Below, one piece after another: positions 24,735 through 31,080 of a DNA stretch of 31,080 nucleotides (within the stretch, counting starts at the first letter, position 1; every line of letters begins with the position of its first letter). The stretch is from a virus: the IMG/VR virus record IMGVR_UViG_3300031578_000226, positions 1 to 31,080 of that record; one strand, given 5' to 3'. The notes below the pieces were generated by a model, which worked only from the letters and a program-made list of their open reading frames with translations, was not told where the DNA came from and ran no database searches. Both the position numbers and the translations under genes were made by a program.

Positions 24735-25055
24735 TTATAGCTTAATAACTTTATTTTCATTATATAAATCTAAATAATCATCGCTTGTTATGCTAAATAA
24801 TTGAAAGAAATAAGGATGATTATTGTCCTCATAGAGATATCTCAGAGCAAAAAACAGAGGGTCTTTTCCTTGGTTTAGTACACCGCCAACTATTTGTGAC
24901 TTCTTGTTTTGAGTAGCAAGGTGGGGAACAATCTTCTCTACTTGCAACAAGATTCTGGTTGATTCTGCTATACTCATCTCTTCAAGACTAAGTATCACAG
25001 CCTCGTCCAATTCATAAAATAGTTTATCCTCTGTATACTTCTGTAATAAATCCAT
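24735..25055 (-). CDS. Hypothetical protein, unknown function
   Basis: The 106-residue product begins with an acidic helical region (MDLLQKYTEDKLFYELDEAV, then LSLEEMSIAESTRILLQVEK) and ends with an aromatic, Asp/Asn-rich stretch (LRYLYEDNNHPYFFQLFSIT, then DDYLDLYNENK). I do not recognise a family and see no catalytic or DNA-binding motif. Its start lies 32 bases inside the end of the VRR-NUC gene in another frame, so the two are probably translated together and may work together. The next gene follows after a 53-base spacer. Confidence 0.6.
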   Translation of the reverse strand: MDLLQKYTEDKLFYELDEAVILSLEEMSIAESTRILLQVEKIVPHLATQNKKSQIVGGVLNQGKDPLFFALRYLYEDNNHPYFFQLFSITSDDYLDLYNENKVIKL

Positions 25056-25263
25056 GCTTTTTTAGTTCTTTTAATCGGTACTCTTGTAGGGGAGATACCA
25101 CGCCCTTTTTTGTTTTTACTTCACTAAAAATTACATTACAGTTCGGTGGTATCGCTACTAAATCAGGGATACCATTCTTATTTGTTTTGATTAGCTTAAT
25201 GACATAATAGCCCTCAGCTTCCAATTCTTTAATTCTTTTTGACTGTATTTGTTGCTCAGTCAT
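25024..25263 (-). CDS. VRR-NUC domain nuclease
   Basis: The product is 79 residues from the ATG at 25263; a TTG nine bases upstream is less likely, and the ATG overlaps the previous stop (ATGACTGA). The whole chain is one VRR-NUC fold: Q-S-K-R helix, GYYVIKLIKTNKNGIPDLVA with D34 in GIPD, FSEVKTKKG with E48-x-K50, and SPLQ with Q60, ending LKKHGFITEVYRG. This is the PD-(D/E)XK variant found in FAN1 and in many phages, where it is thought to act on branched DNA. The size is the minimal single-domain form. It is flanked by another PD-(D/E)XK protein and a hypothetical gene that overlaps its end. Confidence 0.88.
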   Translation of the reverse strand: MTEQQIQSKRIKELEAEGYYVIKLIKTNKNGIPDLVAIPPNCNVIFSEVKTKKGVVSPLQEYRLKELKKHGFITEVYRG

Positions 25264-25633
25264 GTATTGCAAAATTACTGATTTCTTTGATAGGAATTAA
25301 AACTGCCATAGAGGTATTGTCATCCCCCATTTCTTTTATACTACCCTTGATGGCATACTCTCTGGTGACCTCCTTTAAACGCTGAGTTTCTACTATGAGC
25401 ATCACTTTGTCTTGGTATTCTTTAGAAAAGATAAACACCCAGTAGTCTGCTTGGGTGGTCATAATCCCTGAAGCTTTGTTTCTACTTTTAAATTCAATAG
25501 CTATATTACCTGTGCGACCTACCCAGCTATCTCGCTTGACTTCCAGCTTTTTATTTTTAAAAAGCTCTCCAACCATTCGCTCTCCTTCCTGGCCTACCTC
25601 AAGGTCATATCTAAAGTCTCCGTTATAATTCAT
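25256..25633 (-). CDS. PD-(D/E)XK nuclease-like protein, phage type
   Basis: The 125-residue product shows a nuclease core: GQEGERMVGELF helix (E16/E18), VKRDSWVGRTGNIAIEFKS with D35 and E47-x-K49, then ASGIMTTQADYWVFIF, a block I recall from phage proteins with the 'TGNi-iEyeSrGkpSGi-tTkADyw' pattern. These are usually annotated as hypothetical, or as resolvase-like endonucleases. The ATG at 25633 overlaps the end of the 57-residue gene by 11 bases, and its own end overlaps the VRR-NUC start by eight, so three small genes are chained. Substrate is not visible; branched or damaged phage DNA is a fair guess. Confidence 0.75.
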   Translation of the reverse strand: MNYNGDFRYDLEVGQEGERMVGELFKNKKLEVKRDSWVGRTGNIAIEFKSRNKASGIMTTQADYWVFIFSKEYQDKVMLIVETQRLKEVTREYAIKGSIKEMGDDNTSMAVLIPIKEISNFAIHD

Positions 25634-25796
25634 CGAATAAGTTTGTTTGTTTACTTTTCTTTGGCAATTTTTCTAACCACTCTCCATCCCATAAATTATT
25701 TTCAATTAAATACTCTGGATTCATTAAAGGATATCTTACTGTCTCAGCCCTATGTATTGTTATTTCAGTCCTTTGTATTATTCCATAATCTTTCAT
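25623..25796 (-). CDS. 57-residue protein ending in a clamp-binding-like QTNLF motif
   Basis: Hand reading of the - strand gives a continuous frame from the ATG at 25796 to a TAA at 25623. It starts MKDYGIIQRTEITIHRAETV, has RYPLMNPEYLIENNLWDGEW in the middle, and ends KKSKQTNLFDEL. It fills an otherwise empty gap, begins three bases after the preceding small gene and overlaps the next start by 11 bases, all typical of this operon. The ending QTNLF fits the QxxLF form of the bacterial sliding-clamp-binding peptide, placed at an exposed C-terminus after a basic linker, as in many clamp partners. Function is unknown; recruitment of or interference with the clamp is inference. Confidence 0.6.
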   Translation of the reverse strand: MKDYGIIQRTEITIHRAETVRYPLMNPEYLIENNLWDGEWLEKLPKKSKQTNLFDEL

Positions 25797-25799
25797 TTC

Positions 25800-25898
25800 T
25801 TAAAACAAATCTGTGTTATTGTAGAATAGTATTCTAACAATATATACCAAGCACACAAATGAAGTGAGCCAAATTATAAAGTTTATAAATTCCATCAT
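25800..25898 (-). CDS. 32-residue single-pass membrane peptide
   Basis: Read by hand on the - strand, the frame starts at an ATG (25898) that overlaps the stop of the DnaA-like gene as ATGA and ends three bases before the next ATG. The chain MMEFINFIIWLTSFVCLVYI continues VRILFYNNTDLF: a membrane helix of about 20 residues followed by a short polar tail. The coupling at both ends argues that it is a real gene although it is very short. It could be a small membrane anchor, a holin-like or toxin-like peptide; the sequence does not decide between these. Confidence 0.5.
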   Translation of the reverse strand: MMEFINFIIWLTSFVCLVYIVRILFYNNTDLF

Positions 25899-26428
25899 GG
25901 GTATCTTCTTTTATATCGTTCTAATTGTGCATTTAATTCTCTATGTTCTTGCAAAAGCTTTCGGTGTTTCCGTCTATGATGGTCGTGTGCATCTACTAAG
26001 TTCTTATAATCTTCCATAAGGTTTCTATGAATAACGTTTAAAACATTATTTCTATTCTCTAATGCTCTATATAATTGAATTTCAACAAAGTCATCCTCTA
26101 CTTCTGACCTAACCTCTACAAAAATATTTACCTCTGTCATTACCGCATAGTATATCCGTTTCATATTAACATCGGTTTCCATCCAGTCATTTATACTTTT
26201 AATTCCATGCAACACAGTGGCGTGATTTAATTTAAAAAAACGACCAATTTCTGATAATGATATACTTTTAAAAGAATCATACATCACTTTACAGGCGATA
26301 TAACGAGCCTCAACCCTTGGTCGCTCTCTGTTTTTTTTCATTATATTTTGTCCAGTAAGACTTTCTACTGAGTCTTTGATTTTAATTTTTAAAGCTTCTC
26401 TATCTAATACTGTTGTTAAACTATACAT
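25895..26428 (-). CDS. DnaA domain IV-like DNA-binding protein (no ATPase domain)
   Basis: The 177-residue product has at residues about 38-85 the helix-turn-helix of the DnaA origin-binding domain: RVEARYIACKVMYDSFKSIS, then LSEIGRFFKLNHATVLHGIK. The last matches the DnaA signature (in host DnaA 'DHSTVLHA'), here N68-H-A-T-V-L-H-G75. The AAA+ ATPase domain is absent. Instead the C-terminus (about 100-177) is a long helix ending in a His/Arg/Lys-rich coiled coil (HDHHRRKHRKLLQEHRELNA). It may bind DnaA-box-like sites in the phage origin, or compete with host DnaA. It starts two bases from the helicase gene and its stop overlaps the membrane peptide gene. Confidence 0.82.
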   Translation of the reverse strand: MYSLTTVLDREALKIKIKDSVESLTGQNIMKKNRERPRVEARYIACKVMYDSFKSISLSEIGRFFKLNHATVLHGIKSINDWMETDVNMKRIYYAVMTEVNIFVEVRSEVEDDFVEIQLYRALENRNNVLNVIHRNLMEDYKNLVDAHDHHRRKHRKLLQEHRELNAQLERYKRRYP

Positions 26429-26430
26429 AA

Positions 26431-27663
26431 TTATAAACTTAATAAATCCTTTTTAAAATGTGATAATGTGTAATCTTTTTTCTTGGTAACAGCTTTGTAT
26501 ATTTTATTTTCTATGCCGTTCTTAGAAAATATCCAGTACAGTTTATTCTGTACAGTATCTTTGGTGGTCATTCTGTCTCGGCTCTGCCAGTAGCTTGTCG
26601 CACTGAAGTCTATATTGTAGTACACCAATGCACCGGCTTGTTTGAGACTGATTCCCTCCCTTCCACTTACAATTTGAAGGGCAATACTTTTATTAGTATC
26701 CTCAAAGACAGTTAGGTCTGTAGTTAAATCATCCCCGTAGACGCATTTTAAGGCCTCTAGTTCGGCTTTAAACTTATAAAAGATACCGACCTTCATTCCG
26801 TGAAAAAACTTGCGTATAAACTTAGCTTTTGAATCATCTAAAACCATAGACTGTCCGCTCTCAAATTTTACTGTTCCTGAATAAATCTGATGAAGCTTCA
26901 TCATTAGCTTTACAGGAGTGTCTGCAAGTATTATTTCATCCTTCCCTTCAATAACTAATTCCTTTTTTAGTCTTTTAGCAAGGGTATAGGTGGTATCCAA
27001 CATATCTACATACAACACCTTTTCATTAGTTACCACCCTAAACCCCGCTTCTTTTTGCGAATATGCAATCGTATAAGGTTTCATAGCATCCATTATGGAT
27101 TGGTATCCTTCAGAGTAATCCCGTATGCGCAGGCTATTAATCATCCTTTCTTTTACGTTTATGTGTTTTCTGGCAAAGCCATAAAAGTTTTTAAACTCTC
27201 CAAAAGGATTTAAAGGTATGGCAAATACCTGATGATACATCTGACTATAAGATTCAGGCGTTGGTGTTCCTGACATAAGGATTACATCTGCTCTGTTGCT
27301 ATATATAAGAGAAGCTACATCAAGTGCCCTCTTGCTTGGTTTAGGAAACGCTCCGATTGAATGTGCCTCATCCACTACTATCATATCAAACTTTAAGTCT
27401 TTACTGATTTTATGAAGACTTTCATAGTTAATAGTGTGTAGGTAAAAGTTTGGATTCAACAAATCATGGTCTCTATCAATGGAACTAATTGCCTTTTTCT
27501 TTGTTATAAAAAGTACAGACTTCTTATTCAATGCCTGGGCAATGTAAAGGGACGTTAAGGTTTTCCCCGTTCGCACCTCCATAGCCAAATAAACAAACCC
27601 TGTCTTTAATATTATTGGAATAGCTTTTTCAGCTATTGTTTTTTGATAATCTCTTAATTCCAT
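26431..27663 (-). CDS. SF2 DEAH-box helicase
   Basis: The 410-residue product is a superfamily 2 nucleic-acid helicase with motifs in order: LRDYQ near the start (Q-like motif), RTGKT (31-35) as Walker A, FITKKKA (motif Ia region), VVDEAH (DEAH, 98-101), SGTP (131-134, motif III), a C-terminal RecA-like half with SGREGIS (motif V) and YWQSRDRM (358-365, motif VI with R362 and R364). Length is that of a minimal two-domain enzyme, as in phage branch-migration or replication-fork helicases. It follows the 83-residue gene with a 35-base overlap and precedes the DnaA-like gene by two bases, so it belongs to the replication unit. Confidence 0.92.
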   Translation of the reverse strand: MELRDYQKTIAEKAIPIILKTGFVYLAMEVRTGKTLTSLYIAQALNKKSVLFITKKKAISSIDRDHDLLNPNFYLHTINYESLHKISKDLKFDMIVVDEAHSIGAFPKPSKRALDVASLIYSNRADVILMSGTPTPESYSQMYHQVFAIPLNPFGEFKNFYGFARKHINVKERMINSLRIRDYSEGYQSIMDAMKPYTIAYSQKEAGFRVVTNEKVLYVDMLDTTYTLAKRLKKELVIEGKDEIILADTPVKLMMKLHQIYSGTVKFESGQSMVLDDSKAKFIRKFFHGMKVGIFYKFKAELEALKCVYGDDLTTDLTVFEDTNKSIALQIVSGREGISLKQAGALVYYNIDFSATSYWQSRDRMTTKDTVQNKLYWIFSKNGIENKIYKAVTKKKDYTLSHFKKDLLSL

Positions 27664-27880
27664 TGTAGTATGTTAGTTTAGCTAATAGTGTTTGTAATTT
27701 AATGCATCTTCCCCATGCTTGTTCTGACTTATAAAAATTATAAAGTCTTTTTATAGTTTCAACAGAAACTGGTTCGTTTGGATTGTGGATAAAGTATCTT
27801 GCTTCCTCCTTGTCTGGCAATGCTCTTCCTGTGATTAGTTTATAAGAGTTGTCCATCGCTATTGATTCATCGATTCTCAT
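27629..27880 (-). CDS. Small hypothetical protein between primase-helicase and helicase
   Basis: The 83-residue product (MRIDESIAMDNSYKLITGRA start) is mainly helical with a basic C-terminus (LAKLTYYNGIKRLSKNNS) and no recognised motif. Its ATG overlaps the stop of the primase gene as ATGA and its end overlaps the helicase start by 35 bases in another frame, so it is clearly part of the coupled run. A small adaptor between two helicases, or a loader, would be possible; nothing in the sequence proves it. A perfect TGTGGATAA 9-mer occurs inside the gene at 27784-27792. Confidence 0.65.
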   Translation of the reverse strand: MRIDESIAMDNSYKLITGRALPDKEEARYFIHNPNEPVSVETIKRLYNFYKSEQAWGRCIKLQTLLAKLTYYNGIKRLSKNNS

Positions 27881-30294
27881 AGGTCAAAATGCATTTGCTC
27901 TGGTTCTTTCTTTAATTCCTTAATAATAATCCATCTTCCTATAGAGTCTCGCCCTTCTTCGGGTATGTTTCCCTCTTGGTAAATACAGTAAGATACAAGC
28001 CATTTATAGAAACGATTCCGTGATATAGAGTACTTCGCTCTTGGACTATAGTCAGGATATTCGTGAACAAAATCCTCGTATAGTTCTTGTTTGTAAATCT
28101 TTCCTCCCTCCAGCAGTCTTCTGTTGGCTACTGCCCCATCGATAAGACCACACCATTCAATAAAGTCGTGGGCTGTTTCTGCTGAGAGTTGTCTGATTCT
28201 AAGGTTTACAAACTTACTCTTGATTAATCCTTTTCTCAAATAAAGTTGAAGACAATCAATCATGTAGTTGTCAAACTGACTCCATTCTTCCGTATCCCAT
28301 TCATCAAAAAACTTTTTACCAAATTCATCTTGAGGAACAAAGTTCTCGTGGTAGTGTTGGTGTAGTTCAAGTTCCCACTTTCTTCTCGCAAAAGAATTAC
28401 CGGCCCCCTTGATTGCGTAGTTGGTAGTAATAATAATCTTAGGAGACTTTTTAAATGGAATGGTGATGGCATCCTTGTTTTTCTTTTCCAATGTCAATCC
28501 TTCAGTGACTACACTAAATAGTCTCTCAAAGTCAAAATATTTTTTAACATCATCAAAACATATAATCTGAGTATCTGCTGACACAAGTTGGTAGGCGAAT
28601 GCTCTCTCAAAAGTAAATGCTTTACCATCAATGGTGACAAGCTTTTTCATGTGTCCTAATGCGTTTTTAAATATGCCCTTACCTGTTCCTCCTTCTGGGT
28701 TGTCGGAGATAATCTCATCGTTTAAAATAACGGCGGGACAATAGGATGTGTTTTTGTATGCGTGTAGCATAAACCCAATGGTTGACTCCATTGACTGCGT
28801 TCTGCTTGAGTCTTTGTAACAAATGTTATTGATGAATGTTTTGTAGTCGCATTTATCAATCTTCTCCTCTACAAAGTTTCTGTCTATGATATGGTCTTTC
28901 CACACATAACCACCAAGGTCTATATAGTCTATAGTCTTTATCTCATCCTTATTGATTCGTACTGCACAATTTTGATAGTACAAATAACTTGCGTTTTTAG
29001 AGTCTTCAATAAATAAAATATCTATTGTTCCCAAAAGAGTTAAAAATTCTTCCTTAAAAAATCTTGTCTGGTCTGCAAAGTAGTTGTAGATAGATGGGTC
29101 ATCTTCAGACAACACATAGTCTAGCACAAAATCTTTTATATCCTTCTCACTTGTATGGTCTATGAGGTTGTTGGTTACCTTAACAAAGACATAGTTCTTG
29201 CTTCCTTCTGGACAATACTTATAGAATCCATTCTCTTCTAAAAATTCTTTAAAGATTATATGAATGATTTTGACTATACCCTTATCGTTCTTAGACCAAA
29301 ACTTCATCTGTTTGTTTTCCTCATCGGCTCTTTCAAGAACAGACTCTATTACCTCATCCTCTAAATCAAGTTGATTGAGTTGGCGTTTAATCTCTGAACG
29401 GCTTACTCCTCGTTTTAGTTTTTGCTTTATCTCAGAGATGGTCTGCTCATCTTCGTAATACTTTGTATTAAACTTAGCCGTATTCTGATAGGCTGAATCG
29501 ATTGTAGTTGCTATCTCTCGTAAAGGAAAATCGTTTGTAGCATATTGATTGCATATATATTGTGCTAAGTTCTTGTTAATACCATAGTCATTAAATGCCA
29601 TAGCCAGTACATACACATTATGATTGCGTTGACCTTCTACCATAGGGTGGTTCTTGTTCCACCAAGCCAAAAGAATCTCTACAATTTTATTCTCATCTGT
29701 AATGGGAATGGTAGGCTTGTCTTTGATTGTTGATACTTCTCTGTACTCTGGCTCTTCTAACTTCTCCCAAGCAGTTGAGTTCTCATTCACATAAATGAGT
29801 GGGTCATAAGACTCATAACAAACCCTGCTGATGTTTTTTGTTGTGGTATCGAAGCGTGGTGAGTTGTAATACTTTTCTAAAGATTGAAAGTATCTTATAT
29901 GGTTCTCAGCATCGTTTGGGATTTTAACCAAAACTTTGAGACCATTTCCAGATGGGGATATGAATACAGAAAAAGTATACTTATCCTTTGTCATCTTCTC
30001 CTTGTCTTGAATCATGTCCTTCTGTTTCTCATACCCATCAAAATCCAAACAGATAAGACCGCTATGTTCTAGTATGGAGTTGTCTGCTCGTTTTGAAAAC
30101 TTACCGCTAAAACAAATGGATGGTAAATTTTTTTTGAGTTCGTTTCTTCGTTCCTTGTTCTTCTCTTTTCTAATATCGGTAACAAGTTCCTTAGACTTAC
30201 CCTCTCTTATCCTTTCTATTACTGTGCTTATAGGCACATAGAAAGGAGTATCTGTATCTCTAATGTCTTTAAAGATTGTGACGACTTGTGTCAT
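27877..30294 (-). CDS. VirE-N/BT4734-type primase fused to SF3-like helicase
   Basis: The 805-residue protein combines two replication activities. The N-terminal part (about 1-190) is the VirE-N/BT4734-like primase-type domain: LICLDFDG with D84 and D86, FISPSGNGLKVLVKI (111-125), and FDTTTKNISRVCYES (148-162), with the metal, nucleotide and basic residues expected. A middle acidic linker region (about 190-340) follows. The C-terminal part is an SF3/D5-like helicase: NPEGGTGKG (Walker A, about 532-540), IICFDDV (Walker B, about 578) and IIITTNYA (sensor, about 620), then a helical tail. Such fusions prime and unwind phage DNA. It starts after a 199-base AT-rich spacer and probably heads the helicase, DnaA-like and nuclease genes. 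Confidence 0.9.
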   Translation of the reverse strand: MTQVVTIFKDIRDTDTPFYVPISTVIERIREGKSKELVTDIRKEKNKERRNELKKNLPSICFSGKFSKRADNSILEHSGLICLDFDGYEKQKDMIQDKEKMTKDKYTFSVFISPSGNGLKVLVKIPNDAENHIRYFQSLEKYYNSPRFDTTTKNISRVCYESYDPLIYVNENSTAWEKLEEPEYREVSTIKDKPTIPITDENKIVEILLAWWNKNHPMVEGQRNHNVYVLAMAFNDYGINKNLAQYICNQYATNDFPLREIATTIDSAYQNTAKFNTKYYEDEQTISEIKQKLKRGVSRSEIKRQLNQLDLEDEVIESVLERADEENKQMKFWSKNDKGIVKIIHIIFKEFLEENGFYKYCPEGSKNYVFVKVTNNLIDHTSEKDIKDFVLDYVLSEDDPSIYNYFADQTRFFKEEFLTLLGTIDILFIEDSKNASYLYYQNCAVRINKDEIKTIDYIDLGGYVWKDHIIDRNFVEEKIDKCDYKTFINNICYKDSSRTQSMESTIGFMLHAYKNTSYCPAVILNDEIISDNPEGGTGKGIFKNALGHMKKLVTIDGKAFTFERAFAYQLVSADTQIICFDDVKKYFDFERLFSVVTEGLTLEKKNKDAITIPFKKSPKIIITTNYAIKGAGNSFARRKWELELHQHYHENFVPQDEFGKKFFDEWDTEEWSQFDNYMIDCLQLYLRKGLIKSKFVNLRIRQLSAETAHDFIEWCGLIDGAVANRRLLEGGKIYKQELYEDFVHEYPDYSPRAKYSISRNRFYKWLVSYCIYQEGNIPEEGRDSIGRWIIIKELKKEPEQMHFDL

Positions 30295-30446
30295 TTTTAT
30301 GTCGATTTAATTTATGTTAACCCCAGTGTTTGTAATGTCCTGACAAAAATGTCAATATTTTCTATCATATACAAGAAAAAAAAATATATTATATATAAAA
30401 TATATATAGTAATAGAGAAAGCTATTTTTGTCACAAAAAATGTCAC
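30295..30446. promoter_or_regulatory. AT-rich control region upstream of the primase gene
   Basis: No gene is seen here. The region holds an inverted repeat TGACA/TGTCA (30341-30345 and 30350-30354), a long A/T run of TATATA-like sequence (about 30373-30415) and the first copies of a TGTCACAAAAAA tandem repeat (30429-30452). No clear TAnnTTTG box is seen on the - strand. It is the longest spacer on this strand and a reasonable place for a promoter/operator or a replication origin (inference). Confidence 0.45.
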
Positions 30447-30452
30447 AAAAAA
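30429..30452. repeat. 12-bp tandem direct repeat
   Basis: Two exact, adjoining copies of TGTCACAAAAAA (30429-30440 and 30441-30452). The core TGTCA occurs a third time at 30350 in an inverted repeat. The A run of the second copy also serves as the T tract of the - strand terminator. Confidence 0.85.
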
Positions 30453-30471
30453 GGGGAGTAGCTACCTCCCC
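30447..30471 (-). terminator. Rho-independent terminator on the - strand after the 84-residue gene
   Basis: Read on the - strand: GGGGAG (30471-30466), a 7-base loop, CTCCCC (30458-30453), then six T (30452-30447). It separates the exonuclease unit from the primase unit. Confidence 0.85.
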
Positions 30472-30493
30472 CTTAGTGAGACAAGTTAAAGTC

Positions 30494-30748
30494 CTATATG
30501 TCATGCTTTTGAGCTTGACCAGTTTCTTTAGCTTTCGGTTGCCAAGAATCAACAATAGTATAGATATTACCATTAGCTGATTTTCTTGTTTCTAAGTTTA
30601 CCCATCCGTTCTTATCGTGTTTCTTTAAGAATGTGATAAAGTCATCTACTTGAATAGATTGGTTTACTAATACATAATCAGGAGCAGTATCTCTTCTCTT
30701 ACTGATTAATCCATTTGCGAATACTAATTCTTCTTTTGGTTTTTGCAT
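30494..30748 (-). CDS. Small phage protein, unknown function
   Basis: The 84-residue product has a basic start (MQKPKEELVFANGLISKRRD), a hydrophobic core (YVLVNQSIQVDDFITFLKKH), WVNLETRKSANGNIYTIVDS and a polar tail. I recall similar short proteins next to phage recombination exonucleases, and the mix of strands and a single helix with aromatic residues would fit a small nucleic-acid-binding protein, but no named motif is visible. It starts 17 bases after the exonuclease gene, with which it is probably co-transcribed, and ends just before the terminator. Confidence 0.65.
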   Translation of the reverse strand: MQKPKEELVFANGLISKRRDTAPDYVLVNQSIQVDDFITFLKKHDKNGWVNLETRKSANGNIYTIVDSWQPKAKETGQAQKHDI

Positions 30749-30765
30749 AATAAAAAATTTAAAAA

Positions 30766-31080
30766 TTAAATAGGTGTGTTTATAATATAACTTTCTATAT
30801 TATCTTGTGCTTCAGGAGCAAACCATTTCTCATAGGATGCTACTGCTTGTGCTACCTTTATCTCTGCATCTCCCATAGATTGTTCTCCCATAGGAAAGAT
30901 GCCTAAATCAAAGTATTCTTTATTGTTTTTATCTATCTTTTTCTTCTTGCCTATTACCAAAAAGACAACAGGCTTGTCAAATAGTTTCTGATAGATGTAT
31001 GCTTGAGTATGGTAATTATAGAAAGGGGCATTCCTTTTGAATTTAAAAACATCAGAGGACGTCTTCAAATCAATTACATA
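30766..31080 (-). CDS. C-terminal part of a PD-(D/E)XK exonuclease (RecB/Cas4-like), cut by window edge
   Basis: The frame stays open to the window end; the in-frame TTG at 31068 is an internal leucine, not the start. The visible 104 residues begin YVIDLKTSSD, where IDLK is the D-x-K catalytic motif, followed by YHTQAYIY, the Q-x-x-x-Y motif typical of RecB-type and Cas4-type nucleases, and a strand-helix end (EIKVAQAVASYEKWF). These enzymes resect double-stranded DNA ends for recombination. The N-terminal half, with the first catalytic residues, lies outside the window. It is the first gene visible of the - strand block and is probably transcribed together with the 84-residue gene. Confidence 0.85.
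   Translation of the reverse strand, partial: YVIDLKTSSDVFKFKRNAPFYNYHTQAYIYQKLFDKPVVFLVIGKKKKIDKNNKEYFDLGIFPMGEQSMGDAEIKVAQAVASYEKWFAPEAQDNIESYIINTPI

Noticed and set aside
25643-25837. 64-codon + strand frame across the 25.6-25.8 kb gap
   Set aside because: It runs opposite to all surrounding genes and lies over the better-supported 57-residue gene on the - strand.
30352-30573. 73-codon - strand frame ending in YIYFIYNIFFFL
   Set aside because: It runs through the terminator and the A/T-rich spacer and overlaps the 84-residue gene out of frame. Its hydrophobic end is what A/T-rich DNA gives by chance.
1-31080. tRNA genes, integrase, transposase or DNA polymerase
   Set aside because: No cloverleaf, recombinase motifs or polymerase motifs were seen. 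The polymerase and packaging genes presumably lie outside the window.

Overview
The window looks like one part of the genome of a double-stranded DNA phage with a short, podovirus-type tail, probably infecting a member of the Bacteroidetes (flavobacteria-like). The evidence for the host group is AT-rich DNA, genes that start without Shine-Dalgarno sequences, and four intergenic boxes matching the Bacteroidetes promoter core TAnnTTTG. The evidence for the phage type is a block of virion genes in T7/P22-like order, followed by a block of replication and nuclease genes on the other strand. No tRNA, rRNA, integrase, insertion sequence or CRISPR array was seen.

The left arm (about 1-23110, all + strand) carries virion genes. 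After a terminator of an upstream unit come a probable head-associated protein (72-821), a structural protein (900-1859), an adaptor/tail-tube-A-like protein (1861-2772) and a 1610-residue nozzle/tail-tube-B-like protein (2774-7606). Next are two modular appendage proteins whose small cysteine-containing modules are strung together by long Pro-Thr/Ser/Ala linkers (7618-9048 and 12749-14239). The arm ends with a GNAT-fold protein and three probable ejected internal virion proteins (14673-23110), the last being 1875 residues.

Between the two linker proteins sits a tightly overlapping four-gene cassette (9088-12716). It encodes a protein with a prolyl-4-hydroxylase domain and a second oxygenase-like domain, a glycosyltransferase resembling plant hydroxyproline/serine-O-glycosyltransferases, a DegT-type sugar aminotransferase and a GNAT acetyltransferase. 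My main hypothesis is that this is a virion modification system: prolines (or serines/threonines) of the neighbouring PT-rich linkers are hydroxylated and decorated with an amino-sugar or other glycan, in the manner of plant extensins.

The right arm (23172-31080, all - strand) is a compact replication/recombination unit with mostly overlapping genes. In transcription order it has the C-terminus of a PD-(D/E)XK exonuclease (cut by the window edge), a small conserved-looking protein, a terminator, and an AT-rich control region. These are followed by a VirE-N-type primase fused to an SF3-like helicase, a small protein, an SF2 helicase, a DnaA-domain-IV-like DNA-binding protein, and two very small genes read by hand (a 32-residue membrane peptide and a 57-residue protein ending in a clamp-binding-like QTNLF). 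The unit closes with two more PD-(D/E)XK-type nucleases, three small unknown proteins, a calcineurin-like phosphoesterase and a last PD-(D/E)XK-like protein. The two arms converge at 23111-23171.

A second unusual feature is a 64-codon reading frame nested in the +1 frame inside the 1875-residue virion gene (18879-19073). It starts with MPFKSEAQRR, a phage small-protein signature I recognise, and lies in a locally GC-rich patch, so it is probably a dual-coding or inserted gene.
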